From: Asparagopsis taxiformis
Lineage: Eukaryota; Rhodophyta; Florideophyceae; Bonnemaisoniales; Bonnemaisoniaceae
Assembly: GCA_030407315.1 (NCBI GenBank)
Contig: JALQPE010000086.1
Span: 62,001-126,000, forward strand
Direction: 5' to 3'
DNA length: 64,000 bases
Under the pieces are notes generated by a model, which saw nothing but the letters and a program-made list of their open reading frames with translations, had not been told where the DNA came from and made no database searches. Position numbers and translations under genes: made by a program. Shown piece by piece: positions 17,585-26,608 of this stretch. Positions within the stretch are counted from its first letter, which is position 1. Each line of letters starts with the position of its first letter.

Positions 17585-19201
17585 TCAGTAGTAGCCTCTA
17601 GAGCGTCTGTTGCGTCGCTGCGGAGATGGTGATCGAAATCGCTTGCGGCCATGTTCGTACCTGCCTCGACGTTGTCGGTCATCTTCCCATCGGCCGCCAC
17701 TTCTGTAATCGTTCGCTCGCCGATCGCCAGAGTTGTGATACCAGCCGGCTGTTCCATGGCCCCGTCCGTCTTGTTCGCTCCACCGGTTATGACCATACCG
17801 ATCGGAGCGATCCGGCCCTCGCTGCCGACGATCATCTCTGCGCTGCCAATATGCATCTCTACCGTTGGGCCGTTGGTAGTCACGATATCGAGACCAGTTT
17901 TCGCTCGCAGGTTCAGGCTCACTAGCAACCTCTTTCTCTAGTTCAGTGACTTTTGCGCGCAGTTGCGCGAGTGAGTGGTGCGACTTACCGCCATAATGCG
18001 AAAGCAGACGCGATTCTGCATCAACAAGACTGATGTATCCGCCACAGCAAGCACAAACGCGCAGGCCGCGCTTCCGATCAAGCATCAGCAAACCATCAGG
18101 GCCTCTACCGCTTTTGTAAAACTCTTCCATTTTGTCATCGGTAGATGCTGCCTTGTCATTTGCTGCCGCTTCAATGCTTTCATGGGGTGTGTCAGAACTT
18201 GCCATTTCCTTTCGCTCACGAGATTCTGCTGCTTTCAGAGGTGCTTTCTCAGTTGGTTTCGCTGCTGCACTCACACATATTTCTGCAGATTGCTTCACCT
18301 TGCTACTGGGACTTTCGCAAACAGACTTACCGAGATTTTGGGCCTTGGTATTTTCCTCATCCGTTAGTTTGGCACCATTGTTCGTCGCTGGAATCACTTG
18401 GATGACACCAAAGCCGTCTAAATCGTCATCTTCGTCAGCGGATGCATCTTTACCCTGCGAATCGCTGCCTGATGTCGTAGAAGTTTCCTTGTCCTTACTG
18501 TCTTTACCTTGTTGGTCGCTCTTTGACGGGATGACTTGAATGACTCCAAATCCATCCAGGTCGTTACTATCGTCTTCATTCGAAGCGGGCGTTGATGGCG
18601 CGCCGTTCACAGGCTTGCCTTGCTGGCCAGAAGTAGCAGCAGAGGGCGCTTTTGTACGTTGCTCCGTTGCAGGGGAAGAGCTGTTCTCTACGGAAGGACG
18701 GTACAAGTCTTCCTCGTTGGCTTCATCATCAGAATGTTGCATCTCGCTCAGAATTCGAATTTGTGCATCTTGACGCACCATGCCGAGCTTTTTAAGCGTA
18801 TCGAAAGAACGAATCATAAGGCCGGATAAATTACCCGTCTCACCATACGACGTCTGCAAGCGGCGCGCATTGGCTCGGATTTTTCTATCCTCGTCCTGCA
18901 CAATTGCGCGACATTCGGCGAGCAAGGCGCGCGTCCACGCAGCCTTCTGTGGTACACCTTTTTCGGCAAGCTCGCGCTGGAATTCAGCGCGCGCCTTGTC
19001 ACAATGTTTGTGACGACAGGAGCCTGGCTCGCTGCGGTGTTTAATGTGTAGGTCGTGTGGACAGAAGCCCAATAAGTAGTGTTTGCAGATACTGTCAGCT
19101 GTGAAATGTGTTGCGGGCTCGGCAGTCGCCGGGTTTAACGGTCCGTTTCGATCAGCGCCCAGCAACTTGTCTAGCTGTTCTCGCACAGAGTCGTATGCCA
19201 T
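17585..19201 (-). CDS. LUC7: LUC7-like U1 snRNP-associated protein with acidic repeat insert
   Basis: 538 residues from the ATG at 19199-19201; the frame is open three codons further but through a GTG. The first zinc finger is N-terminal (ICKHYLLGFCPHDLHIKHR, then CRHKHC). The second is late: LRVCACCGGYISLVDAESRL with HYGGKSHHSLAQLRAKV, the standard LUC7 pair involved in 5' splice-site recognition by U1. Between them lies a long acidic, Ser/Lys-rich insert of about 200 residues that most LUC7 proteins lack. It carries the 12-residue unit DLDGFGVIQVIP twice. The C-terminus is rich in Arg, Gly, Asp and Tyr. The protein acts in the nucleus in pre-mRNA splicing. It is convergent with the Mpo1-like gene. 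Confidence 0.85.
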   Translation of the reverse strand: MAYDSVREQLDKLLGADRNGPLNPATAEPATHFTADSICKHYLLGFCPHDLHIKHRSEPGSCRHKHCDKARAEFQRELAEKGVPQKAAWTRALLAECRAIVQDEDRKIRANARRLQTSYGETGNLSGLMIRSFDTLKKLGMVRQDAQIRILSEMQHSDDEANEEDLYRPSVENSSSPATEQRTKAPSAATSGQQGKPVNGAPSTPASNEDDSNDLDGFGVIQVIPSKSDQQGKDSKDKETSTTSGSDSQGKDASADEDDDLDGFGVIQVIPATNNGAKLTDEENTKAQNLGKSVCESPSSKVKQSAEICVSAAAKPTEKAPLKAAESRERKEMASSDTPHESIEAAANDKAASTDDKMEEFYKSGRGPDGLLMLDRKRGLRVCACCGGYISLVDAESRLLSHYGGKSHHSLAQLRAKVTELEKEVASEPEPASENWSRYRDYQRPNGRDAYWQRRDDRRQRGPDRSDRYGHNRWSEQDGRGHGTAGWYHNSGDRRANDYRSGGRWEDDRQRRGRYEHGRKRFRSPSPQRRNRRSRGYY

Positions 19202-19636
19202 GGCTTTCACTTGCGTGTTTAGATAAGTTTTGTAGATTGATGTGCGCAGTGCGCATGGAGGCGTGATTCAGGAGTCACCCTGTACAAAAGGGACGCAACG
19301 TTGTTAAATGAGAGACGTGAGGACTTGAGCAATTTACGACAGTCGTCTGGTGCGGAACATGGAGTGAAAATGTATTCGATTGCGGTGTAGGGCACTCAAA
19401 CTTTTCTATCTTAAAAAAAACTCAACAATTTTTTCCGGAATATTCTTCAACTTTTCAACGAACCTGACTGAAGCGGCAAACAACACCTCAAATCTCCGCC
19501 TTTCACGTCCGCGAGCTCGGCATACAAGCTGATGAACCGTTCACAGCTTCTTCTCAATTCGATGCATTCAAAACGCCACGGATTGAGCTGATCATCGACA
19601 CAAACGCATCTCATCCGATTCTTCATTTCTGTTCTA
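19202..19636. other. Divergent promoter region between LUC7 and the lumenal zinc-finger gene
   Basis: 435 bp separating two divergently transcribed genes. An A-rich/T-rich tract lies near 19410-19435. No gene is seen. Confidence 0.4.
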
Positions 19637-20125
19637 ATGACATCTCCAACATCCAAATCGGCGTTTGTGAATCCCTCCTGTCTAGCTGCCCAAAACCCAT
19701 CGACTGCGGCCAATCCGGCATGTTGCAGAAAGTGTGAATCGTCGGGTTATGTCAGCCGCCGAAGCTTTCTGCGTTCTGCCTTTTTAGGTGCAGCCGCAGC
19801 GTCATTAGCAGTTATACTTCCTTCCCAACAAGAGGCGAGTGCAGAGCAGCCACTGGTCGAGTCGCAAGAAAATATATCCACTTGCAAAAACTGTTCGGGT
19901 TCAGGACAAGTGCCTTGTGAATTGTGTTCCGGTACGGGCTTCTGGCGTGCGTTGTCTGCCACCGATCCTAAACAAAAGTACAAAGGTGTTGTATGTCCTG
20001 AATGTGAGGGTGTCGGCGTTTTATCATGTCCAGTTTGCTTGGGCACGGGCGAGGGAACAATCAAGGGGTTATTACGTCGTCGTAGAGTGCAACCAGGACC
20101 GGGACGTGTATTACAAAGTAATTAG
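19637..20125 (+). CDS. Thylakoid-lumen DnaJ-type zinc-finger protein (PSA2-like)
   Basis: 162 residues from ATG 19637. The first 40 residues resemble a plastid transit peptide. A twin-arginine export signal follows: SRRSFLRSAFLGAAAASLAV, ending near EASAEQP, a typical lumenal cleavage motif. The mature part has four CxxCxGxG repeats (CKNCSGSG, CELCSGTG, CPECEGVG, CPVCLGTG), the zinc-binding module of DnaJ without a J domain. This layout fits the PSA2 group, needed for photosystem I assembly in plants. Other plastid members (BSD2, LQY1) lack the Tat signal. The assignment is from architecture. The tail is basic (LLRRRRVQPGPGR). Confidence 0.75.
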   Translation: MTSPTSKSAFVNPSCLAAQNPSTAANPACCRKCESSGYVSRRSFLRSAFLGAAAASLAVILPSQQEASAEQPLVESQENISTCKNCSGSGQVPCELCSGTGFWRALSATDPKQKYKGVVCPECEGVGVLSCPVCLGTGEGTIKGLLRRRRVQPGPGRVLQSN

Positions 20126-20346
20126 CATGGCCAGTTGGATACAATAAATCGCTAGCTAACCAAATTGCACATCTGCTACCAACCTATGCGATCCTCGGTG
20201 CGTCCAAGCCGATTCACCAAACTCCGAATGCTGAACTGCGGTCATCTAGTTGTTGAACAGTTTACGAACTAGGGAGCATGTGGTGCTACAAAGGGTAGGA
20301 GAACAAATAGCCTACCTACCATTCACGATAATGGTCATCGAGCAGC

Positions 20347-21423
20347 TTACAGCGTCTCATAACACTTGAGATCCTTGAACGACTGCACGAGGCGTGCCTT
20401 GAATGCCTCCTCGGCCTTGCGAATCCATGCGCGCGGATCGTAAAACTTCTTGTTCGGCTTGTCCGGACCATCTGGATTTCCAATTTGCGACTGCAAATAA
20501 CCCTCCTTGGCCTTGTAGAAATTCAACACGCCCTCCCAATATGCCCACTGCGTATCCGAATCGATATTCATCTTGACAACACCATACGACAAAGCCTCAT
20601 CAATCTCCGACTTGAGCGAGCCAGAGCCCCCATGGAACACAAAGAGCACTGGCTTGTCATCCTTGAGACCATGCTTCTCCTTGATGTATGACTGGTGGGC
20701 GGCGAGGCGCTCGGGGGCCAGCTTGACGTTTCCAGGCTTGTACACACCATGCACATTGCCGAATGCTGCGGCAATGGTAAAGTGCTTGGAAACCTTCATC
20801 AAAGCGGTGTAAACCTGGTCGACCTCTTGCGGTTGCGAGTAGAGCTTCTCCGGATCGACGTCTTCATTGTTCACGCCATCTTCTTCACCGCCAGTGATAC
20901 CGAGCTCCATCTCCAGCATACAGTTAATCTTGGACATGCGCTCGAGATAGCTGCGGCTGACGTCAATGTTTTCATCGAGCGGCTCCTCGGAGAGATCGAG
21001 CATGTGCGACGAGAAGAGCGGGGTACCGTGAGCGGCGAAATGGCGCTCATCTTCTTCCAGCATGCCATCGAACCAGGGTAGGAGCTTCTTAGCGCAATGG
21101 TCTGAGTGAAGCACAACGGGGACACCGTAGAGCTCGGCGAGCGCCTTGACCTGGTAGGCGCCGGAAATGGCGCCAGCAACGGAGGCACGTTCGCCCGAAT
21201 TACCGAGGCCCTTTCCGGCCAAAAAGACAGAGCCACCATTGGAGAACTGGATCATGATGGGGGACTTTGCGTCACGGCTAGCCTCGAGTGCGGCATTGAT
21301 AGTCGAACTGGAGGTGCAATTGACGGATGGAATGGCAAATCCCTGCTCCTGAGCATACTTGAGAAGATTGAACAGATCGTCACCGTAGACGATTCCAGGT
21401 TTGACAATATCGAGAATACCCAT
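20347..21423 (-). CDS. FBA2: Class II fructose-1,6-bisphosphate aldolase
   Basis: 358 residues from the ATG at 21421-21423. Zn ligands and active-site segments are clear: VVLHSDHCAKKLLPW (paired His), CMLEMELGITGGEEDGV, AAAFGNVHGVYKPGNVKL, FVFHGGSGSLKSEI and GVVKMNIDSDTQWAYW. Length and motifs match the class IIA enzymes of E. coli and fungi, not the Schiff-base class I enzyme of plants and animals. No transit peptide is present, so a cytosolic glycolytic or gluconeogenic role is inferred. A TATA-like element lies 78 bp upstream. The gene is intact and intron-free. Confidence 0.95.
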   Translation of the reverse strand: MGILDIVKPGIVYGDDLFNLLKYAQEQGFAIPSVNCTSSSTINAALEASRDAKSPIMIQFSNGGSVFLAGKGLGNSGERASVAGAISGAYQVKALAELYGVPVVLHSDHCAKKLLPWFDGMLEEDERHFAAHGTPLFSSHMLDLSEEPLDENIDVSRSYLERMSKINCMLEMELGITGGEEDGVNNEDVDPEKLYSQPQEVDQVYTALMKVSKHFTIAAAFGNVHGVYKPGNVKLAPERLAAHQSYIKEKHGLKDDKPVLFVFHGGSGSLKSEIDEALSYGVVKMNIDSDTQWAYWEGVLNFYKAKEGYLQSQIGNPDGPDKPNKKFYDPRAWIRKAEEAFKARLVQSFKDLKCYETL

Positions 21424-21500
21424 TGTGAAGTTTGTGAAGTTACCCGAGTTGATACGGACGTTGCCGACGTCAGTGGCGTGCGCATTCTGTGGCAGCAGCG

Positions 21501-21508
21501 TTTATATT
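21501..21508 (-). promoter_or_regulatory. TATA-like element upstream of aldolase
   Basis: The minus strand reads ATATAAAC 78 bp before the aldolase ATG. Spacing is similar to the TATA run before the membrane-protein gene at 33662. Confidence 0.35.
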
Positions 21509-22216
21509 CGTCGTTTGGAGATGTGGACGCTCGAGCATCAATTGTGGCGTCACGGCGCGCATGAGCTGGAGCTTGGCTTGCATTGATTCGTCAGAAATGA
21601 ATCTACAGCAGTTGAAAATTCTCCAGAAAATGCATCCGTGCAAAATGCGCTCCCCCGATTGCCATGCGCCGCACGTCAATCGGACCGTCATGGCAACAAA
21701 TGCCATGAAACTGCTCTTGATTGAACGCCCCATAGTCCCGAACGGTCCATCTTCCCTTTATTGGTTACAATTGCTTCAATTTGCACCAATCAGCGCGCGC
21801 CCTCTCAAATGAACGGCCCATTTATTTTCCAACGCAAGATATCGCCCGCGTCGGCAACGTTTTTTCTCCACACATGTTGACTGACGCCTTTCTGGCATTG
21901 CTTCTGAAACTTGGCACTCGTCTGTTGGCTCCCCCCATCTGTGTAGTATACAAATATCTACTGCGCCCTACTTTTTCTACATTTTCCACGATCCAAGATT
22001 TCACGTCAGCCACAAATATCTACAGTTTCAATTCTTCCCACTATCTCAGATATCTCAATATGATCTTTTCTACAATTCAATCTTCTCCGTCGGTTCGGTA
22101 ACTTACTATCAACGTAGAAAGCGTACGACTACCTCAGCAATGCCCAATACTTTTACAGGCAATAATCCAACGTAAAACAGTCTTCGTATCGTACATGTCT
22201 ATATACACTTGCTCCA
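21509..22216. other. Intergenic stretch: aldolase upstream region and 3' end of the RAMA-like gene
   Basis: About 700 bp. The plus-strand frames here (21489-21812, 21781-22101) lack protein character. AT-rich near 21940-22080. No gene is supported. Confidence 0.4.
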
Positions 22217-25200
22217 CTAACAGGGTTTCTCAACTCCATTACTCTTAGAAGTCGTTTTCCTCTTCACTCCTTTCATACTGTCGCCGTTCTTCGTTGGTGC
22301 CCCTTTCACTTTCCCAGTATGATTCGACCCTTTCGCATTACTCGATACTCCAGCCGCAACTGAAGAGCCCTTCACTGCAGACCCTTTCCCACGGCCAGAT
22401 CCCGCCATGCGGTTCCCCACCGTCCCCGAACTACGCCCATCGCCCTTGCGCGATGACTCCTTGCCACCTCGGCCCCCATGCGATGCTGACGAAGTGCCTA
22501 TCGCCGCCCCACTGACACCAACCGATCCCATAGGCTTCGGCAGATACAAGTCGGATTCAAGTCGATTCTTCGTATCCAGAAGCGCCACAAAACTACTATG
22601 CTCCCTCTCACATATTCGTTGAAACCCTTCTGCTTCCGCTTCTCTTGCTGCGATCAGGCCACGTAATCGGTCCATTTCCAATACTTTTTGACCATAGCTC
22701 TCGTCCGCCTTATCAGCCATTTCCACATCATCTTCAGACGTAATGCTTTCTCCTACAGTGCCTTCTTCTTCTCCTACAGCGCCATTTTCACATTCTCCTT
22801 TCGCAGAATTTCCCCTCTTCCGCATCTTTTGAGCTGGAATATCTCCACCATTGTTGTTATCCCCCCGAAGGCGACTAACCAAAAGCTTTGTACGGTCGAG
22901 CCGATTCCGGGCATCAGCTTCCATCAACTTATAACGTTGGATCTCCATCTCGATCTGCCGGCGTCGTTCCTTCTCTCGACTTAATATTTTCTGGGCTTCC
23001 CTTAGCTGAATATCTAAATACGCAGCATCCAAATCAACCTTCCGTCGAGAATCCATTTCCGTTTCTAGCTTGCTACGTAAATCATCCAACTCTCGGTTCG
23101 ATTTCTTTCGAGAACGTTCCATGTTGTTCTTCACTACCTCTTCACGATGTGCTTTGTTCAACAGGCTCGTGGGCCTTCGCGCGTATCCCGTGCAAATTCC
23201 GCTTGTCCGTAACCGCCACATATCCATTCCGAGGAACGACAAAATATCATTCACTCGAACGGTGCCTTCATTACTTGTGTTCTTCTTACTCATCTCTCTG
23301 ATAGCCCTTGACGCACTAGCTATGTATGTGATCACCGTCTTCAGTTTGACATCGTCGTTTCTCCAGCCCTTCTCGTCACGTAGAGACTCGACAATGTCTC
23401 TCGCATCTGTGGAACCACAATTCTTCACTGCCGTGGCGATCATATTGATGTCTGACATAGTCCAGCCGTATCCATCGGTTCTAGTGTTCGGGTTTGCATC
23501 GTCCTCCAAATCTTCTGGACTGTCCTCTCTATCGTTCCCGTCACCGAGATCAGTCATTTCTTCTGCATCCACAACTGAATTTTCGCGTGTGCTTACCTTG
23601 GTGGCATAAACCCTTTCGTCATCATCATCAACTTCTCTGTAATGGTGCCGCGCTCGCTTATGCGTACCATCGCCCCCACCTCTGTATCTTCGCCTTTCGC
23701 GCCCATCAGCCCGGGTACCATTCAATCGATTCCCGAAAATTTCAATGTCCATGTCGTCATCAACACCAACAGCATCAGAGTCGGCCCGATTACTTGTTCC
23801 ATCCGTGCCACTCCCACGAGAGGACATTCGACGTGGTGCAGAGTGGTCGACTTCTTCTGCAGATGATGGATCCTTCTCTTGTGAGCCTCTCTGTCTTGTC
23901 ACTCTTCGAGATGTTCGCTGAGGAGCTGACAATTGATTTTGCAACGTTCGGCGACGAGTACTACGCGTTGGTTCATTACCAAATTCAGTCCCAGTAAATC
24001 CTCCTTCAGCATCCTCATATTCATGACCCGGGGAGGATCCTCGTTGTCCCGGTACTGCAGCCGACGCTTTATAGTCAACTTGTTTGATCTTTCCAGAGGC
24101 TAGCCGCGTGGTACGACGGGCTCGGCTATTTGCTTCTTCTTTTTCCGCTTGGGCGGCAATCGCGGCTGCCTCCATGGCATCAGGGTCCAATCCTTCCGTA
24201 TCTACATCCACACTGGATGCAACACTCATTTTTCTCGAAGCGCGGCCGCCCTCAGTCCGAAGGCGTGTACATCTCTCCGGCGACCTTGATGGGGTATTGT
24301 CTCCACTAGGAGTTGACTCTTTCGAGTCATTTCTTTTTCGTTTTCGAGTTGGATGCTTACCAGATGATCTCTTTCCAACCTCGACAGGTTCAGATCCATC
24401 TGATGACATTTCAATATCAGGAGAATGCTCCTTGTCTTTGCTATCTTCGTCACCATTACCATCTCCCTCTGGATGGTCATCCTGATTCCCAGGACTCGAA
24501 CTTGAACGAGGAGTGATGGCATCTACATTCATTGCAGATATTGGTTTGGATGGTTCAACGCCGTCTGCCGAAGAAGAACTTTCAATAATGCGTTTGTCAG
24601 ACTCTTCCTGATCCTTTTCAGAAGACGAATGATCTGGTGTCCGTTCTTTTCCTTCATGGGAGCTACCATGGTCCATGTTTCCAATTGAGCTATCACCATT
24701 CTCTGCATTCTTCGTTTCTTTGCCATCTGGTGGATTTGTATTTTTCACAGATGGTAGCGGCATAACCTTATCATCCACATGGGCTTCGACACTTTTGGCG
24801 CTAGGCTGAATCAAAGTTTCGATATTCTCTGCTCTTGGAGGACCTTTTCCTTCATTCTGCAAAACACCGAAATTGTTGTCAATATACTCATTTGTTTGAT
24901 GCCCTTTTGACGCCACGTCGCTGGTTTTGTCTGCTGGATTGTCAGGGTTGACTTCTTTCTTGTCCCTACGCTCCTTCGAAGCAGTATTATCATCAGAACA
25001 CATGCCAATTGGTTGCACAAATTGTTTCGTCTCTCGCTTCCCACCAACAATATCTCGAGGTGCAGGGAGGGATGACGGTTGGGCCCCGAGTTGGTGCCCA
25101 CTGGCTGATTGCGTTGAAGATTTCATCGCATCTGTCTGAGTATTCGAGCAGCTTTCAGACGTGCCTTTGGGCTTTGACTCCTGTTTCACAGCCGGATCTA

Positions 25201-26089
25201 TAGGTATTGATGTAGGGGGGCTCATGACAGGGGCGGATTGTCGCAGTTCATCCGCTGTCGATTCTTTCTTGGGAGCGTCAATTCTATTCGGCTTGGTTTC
25301 ATTGCTTGCATCAGCAGTCGTTTTCGACTGAACGACTGGGGTCGTCAGAACTGCCGATGCATTTTGTGTCGTATCATTCGATAATGCATTGGGTAGATGC
25401 TTGTCGCCGATAGATTCAATTTTGCCGTGCTCGGACGACTGTGCTACATCCTTGGAGGATTTGTCGGCTAATGGGGTAGCACTCTGGACAGGGGCATCTT
25501 CGGCCCTACTAGTTAAGGCATCGGGTGTGGTAGCGCCTGTTCTCTTTTCTCTGAGCATCTCATTTCTAATGGAGGCGAGGGAACGACCGGCGACGGAGCA
25601 TTCATCCCATCCATTTATGGTAATCTTGCCCCTCGGGCGGGCGCGTGTTTGATCGGCCAGAACGGCAGCATGTGCCATTTCGGAGGCAAACTCAGTCGGG
25701 GACGAAAAGAGCTTGTACACGGAGCGGGATAAGATGCGGTGGAGCGGGGGAGAGCCTGGGGGCGTCGGGGATAGGGGTGCATCTGGGCGTTTGGGAGCGT
25801 TGCTCCGCAGAGAGCCGTCCTCCATGAGGGTTGCAGTGAATGCGGAGTCGATGTCGGGATAGGAGAAATGGATGGTGTCGGTGGTTGTTATTTTACCGGC
25901 GGCAAGCATGTGACGCATGCGACGCATAGACTCGGAGACTGGGAGCGCGGGCGGCGGAGAGTTGGCAGGGATGTACTCATTGCGCGAGAGAGGCGGCGGG
26001 GCGGACTGGGGAGATCGCGGCGGAGAGGATGCAGCGGCTGGAAGTGGAGTGTTTGGAGGCGAGGCCGCCAGACCGGCCGGAGACGCCAT
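22217..26089 (-). CDS. Large nuclear protein with N-terminal RAMA-like domain
   Basis: 1290 residues from the ATG at 26087-26089, one uninterrupted exon. Residues 55-190 resemble a RAMA domain: MRHMLAAGKITTTDTIHFSY, an aligned ATLMEDGSLRS, KLFSSPTEFASEM, then INGWDECSVAGRSLASIR. A very long Ser/Asp/Glu/Lys-rich disordered region follows (about 200-850). Near residue 900 is a small helical domain (GYGWTMSDINMIATAVKNCG, GWRNDDVKLKTVITYI) that could be SANT-like. A coiled coil follows (about 1000-1110, with REAQKILSREKERRRQIEME). The C-terminus is Gly/Ser/Lys-rich. RAMA domains are found next to DNA-modification enzymes and in chromatin proteins, so a chromatin role is inferred. No orthologue is recognised. 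Confidence 0.7.
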   Translation of the reverse strand: MASPAGLAASPPNTPLPAAASSPPRSPQSAPPPLSRNEYIPANSPPPALPVSESMRRMRHMLAAGKITTTDTIHFSYPDIDSAFTATLMEDGSLRSNAPKRPDAPLSPTPPGSPPLHRILSRSVYKLFSSPTEFASEMAHAAVLADQTRARPRGKITINGWDECSVAGRSLASIRNEMLREKRTGATTPDALTSRAEDAPVQSATPLADKSSKDVAQSSEHGKIESIGDKHLPNALSNDTTQNASAVLTTPVVQSKTTADASNETKPNRIDAPKKESTADELRQSAPVMSPPTSIPIDPAVKQESKPKGTSESCSNTQTDAMKSSTQSASGHQLGAQPSSLPAPRDIVGGKRETKQFVQPIGMCSDDNTASKERRDKKEVNPDNPADKTSDVASKGHQTNEYIDNNFGVLQNEGKGPPRAENIETLIQPSAKSVEAHVDDKVMPLPSVKNTNPPDGKETKNAENGDSSIGNMDHGSSHEGKERTPDHSSSEKDQEESDKRIIESSSSADGVEPSKPISAMNVDAITPRSSSSPGNQDDHPEGDGNGDEDSKDKEHSPDIEMSSDGSEPVEVGKRSSGKHPTRKRKRNDSKESTPSGDNTPSRSPERCTRLRTEGGRASRKMSVASSVDVDTEGLDPDAMEAAAIAAQAEKEEANSRARRTTRLASGKIKQVDYKASAAVPGQRGSSPGHEYEDAEGGFTGTEFGNEPTRSTRRRTLQNQLSAPQRTSRRVTRQRGSQEKDPSSAEEVDHSAPRRMSSRGSGTDGTSNRADSDAVGVDDDMDIEIFGNRLNGTRADGRERRRYRGGGDGTHKRARHHYREVDDDDERVYATKVSTRENSVVDAEEMTDLGDGNDREDSPEDLEDDANPNTRTDGYGWTMSDINMIATAVKNCGSTDARDIVESLRDEKGWRNDDVKLKTVITYIASASRAIREMSKKNTSNEGTVRVNDILSFLGMDMWRLRTSGICTGYARRPTSLLNKAHREEVVKNNMERSRKKSNRELDDLRSKLETEMDSRRKVDLDAAYLDIQLREAQKILSREKERRRQIEMEIQRYKLMEADARNRLDRTKLLVSRLRGDNNNGGDIPAQKMRKRGNSAKGECENGAVGEEEGTVGESITSEDDVEMADKADESYGQKVLEMDRLRGLIAAREAEAEGFQRICEREHSSFVALLDTKNRLESDLYLPKPMGSVGVSGAAIGTSSASHGGRGGKESSRKGDGRSSGTVGNRMAGSGRGKGSAVKGSSVAAGVSSNAKGSNHTGKVKGAPTKNGDSMKGVKRKTTSKSNGVEKPC

Positions 26090-26608
26090 TAGAAAGGGAA
26101 TTCAAGATGGGAGTCAGCGCGGTGGAGGATGGTTGGGTGGTGAGGGAGGGCGGAAGGAAAGCATGAAATAAAGTAACTGTAGCACAGCACAGCGCGGAGC
26201 AGATTACTGACGGTGTATTGGCAGTGATGGGGCGTGTCCTGCGCTGCGATGGGTTCTATTATCTGTTGTGTGTGACAAAGTCGACATATTGCAGTGATTG
26301 GATAGATATGATAATGTACAATTTCATCCAATTTTGGCGGGTAACGCAAGTGCTACTTCTCCTCTTCAGCACGTACCAGTTAGGGTTGTGCCGTTGCAAG
26401 CGTACTTGTTCGCATGCCATTGGATGGGAGCAAAGGATACTGTAAGCGGCACACTATTTTAATGTTAAAACAAGTGCGTATCTCAAGGAATCTCGAGGTT
26501 ACTCGCTTCAGTTCCGCCTGATGATGAATGAGTCATGTTTGTTCGTGACCAACCATTCATCCCTTGTCACTGCACGTTAGTTGGCATTTGCATCCGCATC
26601 GACACGAA
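26090..26608. other. Divergent promoter region, RAMA-like gene and DUF1015 gene
   Basis: 518 bp between divergently transcribed genes. No repeat or strong TATA motif is evident, and no gene is supported. Confidence 0.4.

Noticed and set aside
23070..23609. Plus-strand frame of 179 codons inside the RAMA-like gene
   Set aside because: Antisense shadow of the long minus-strand frame.
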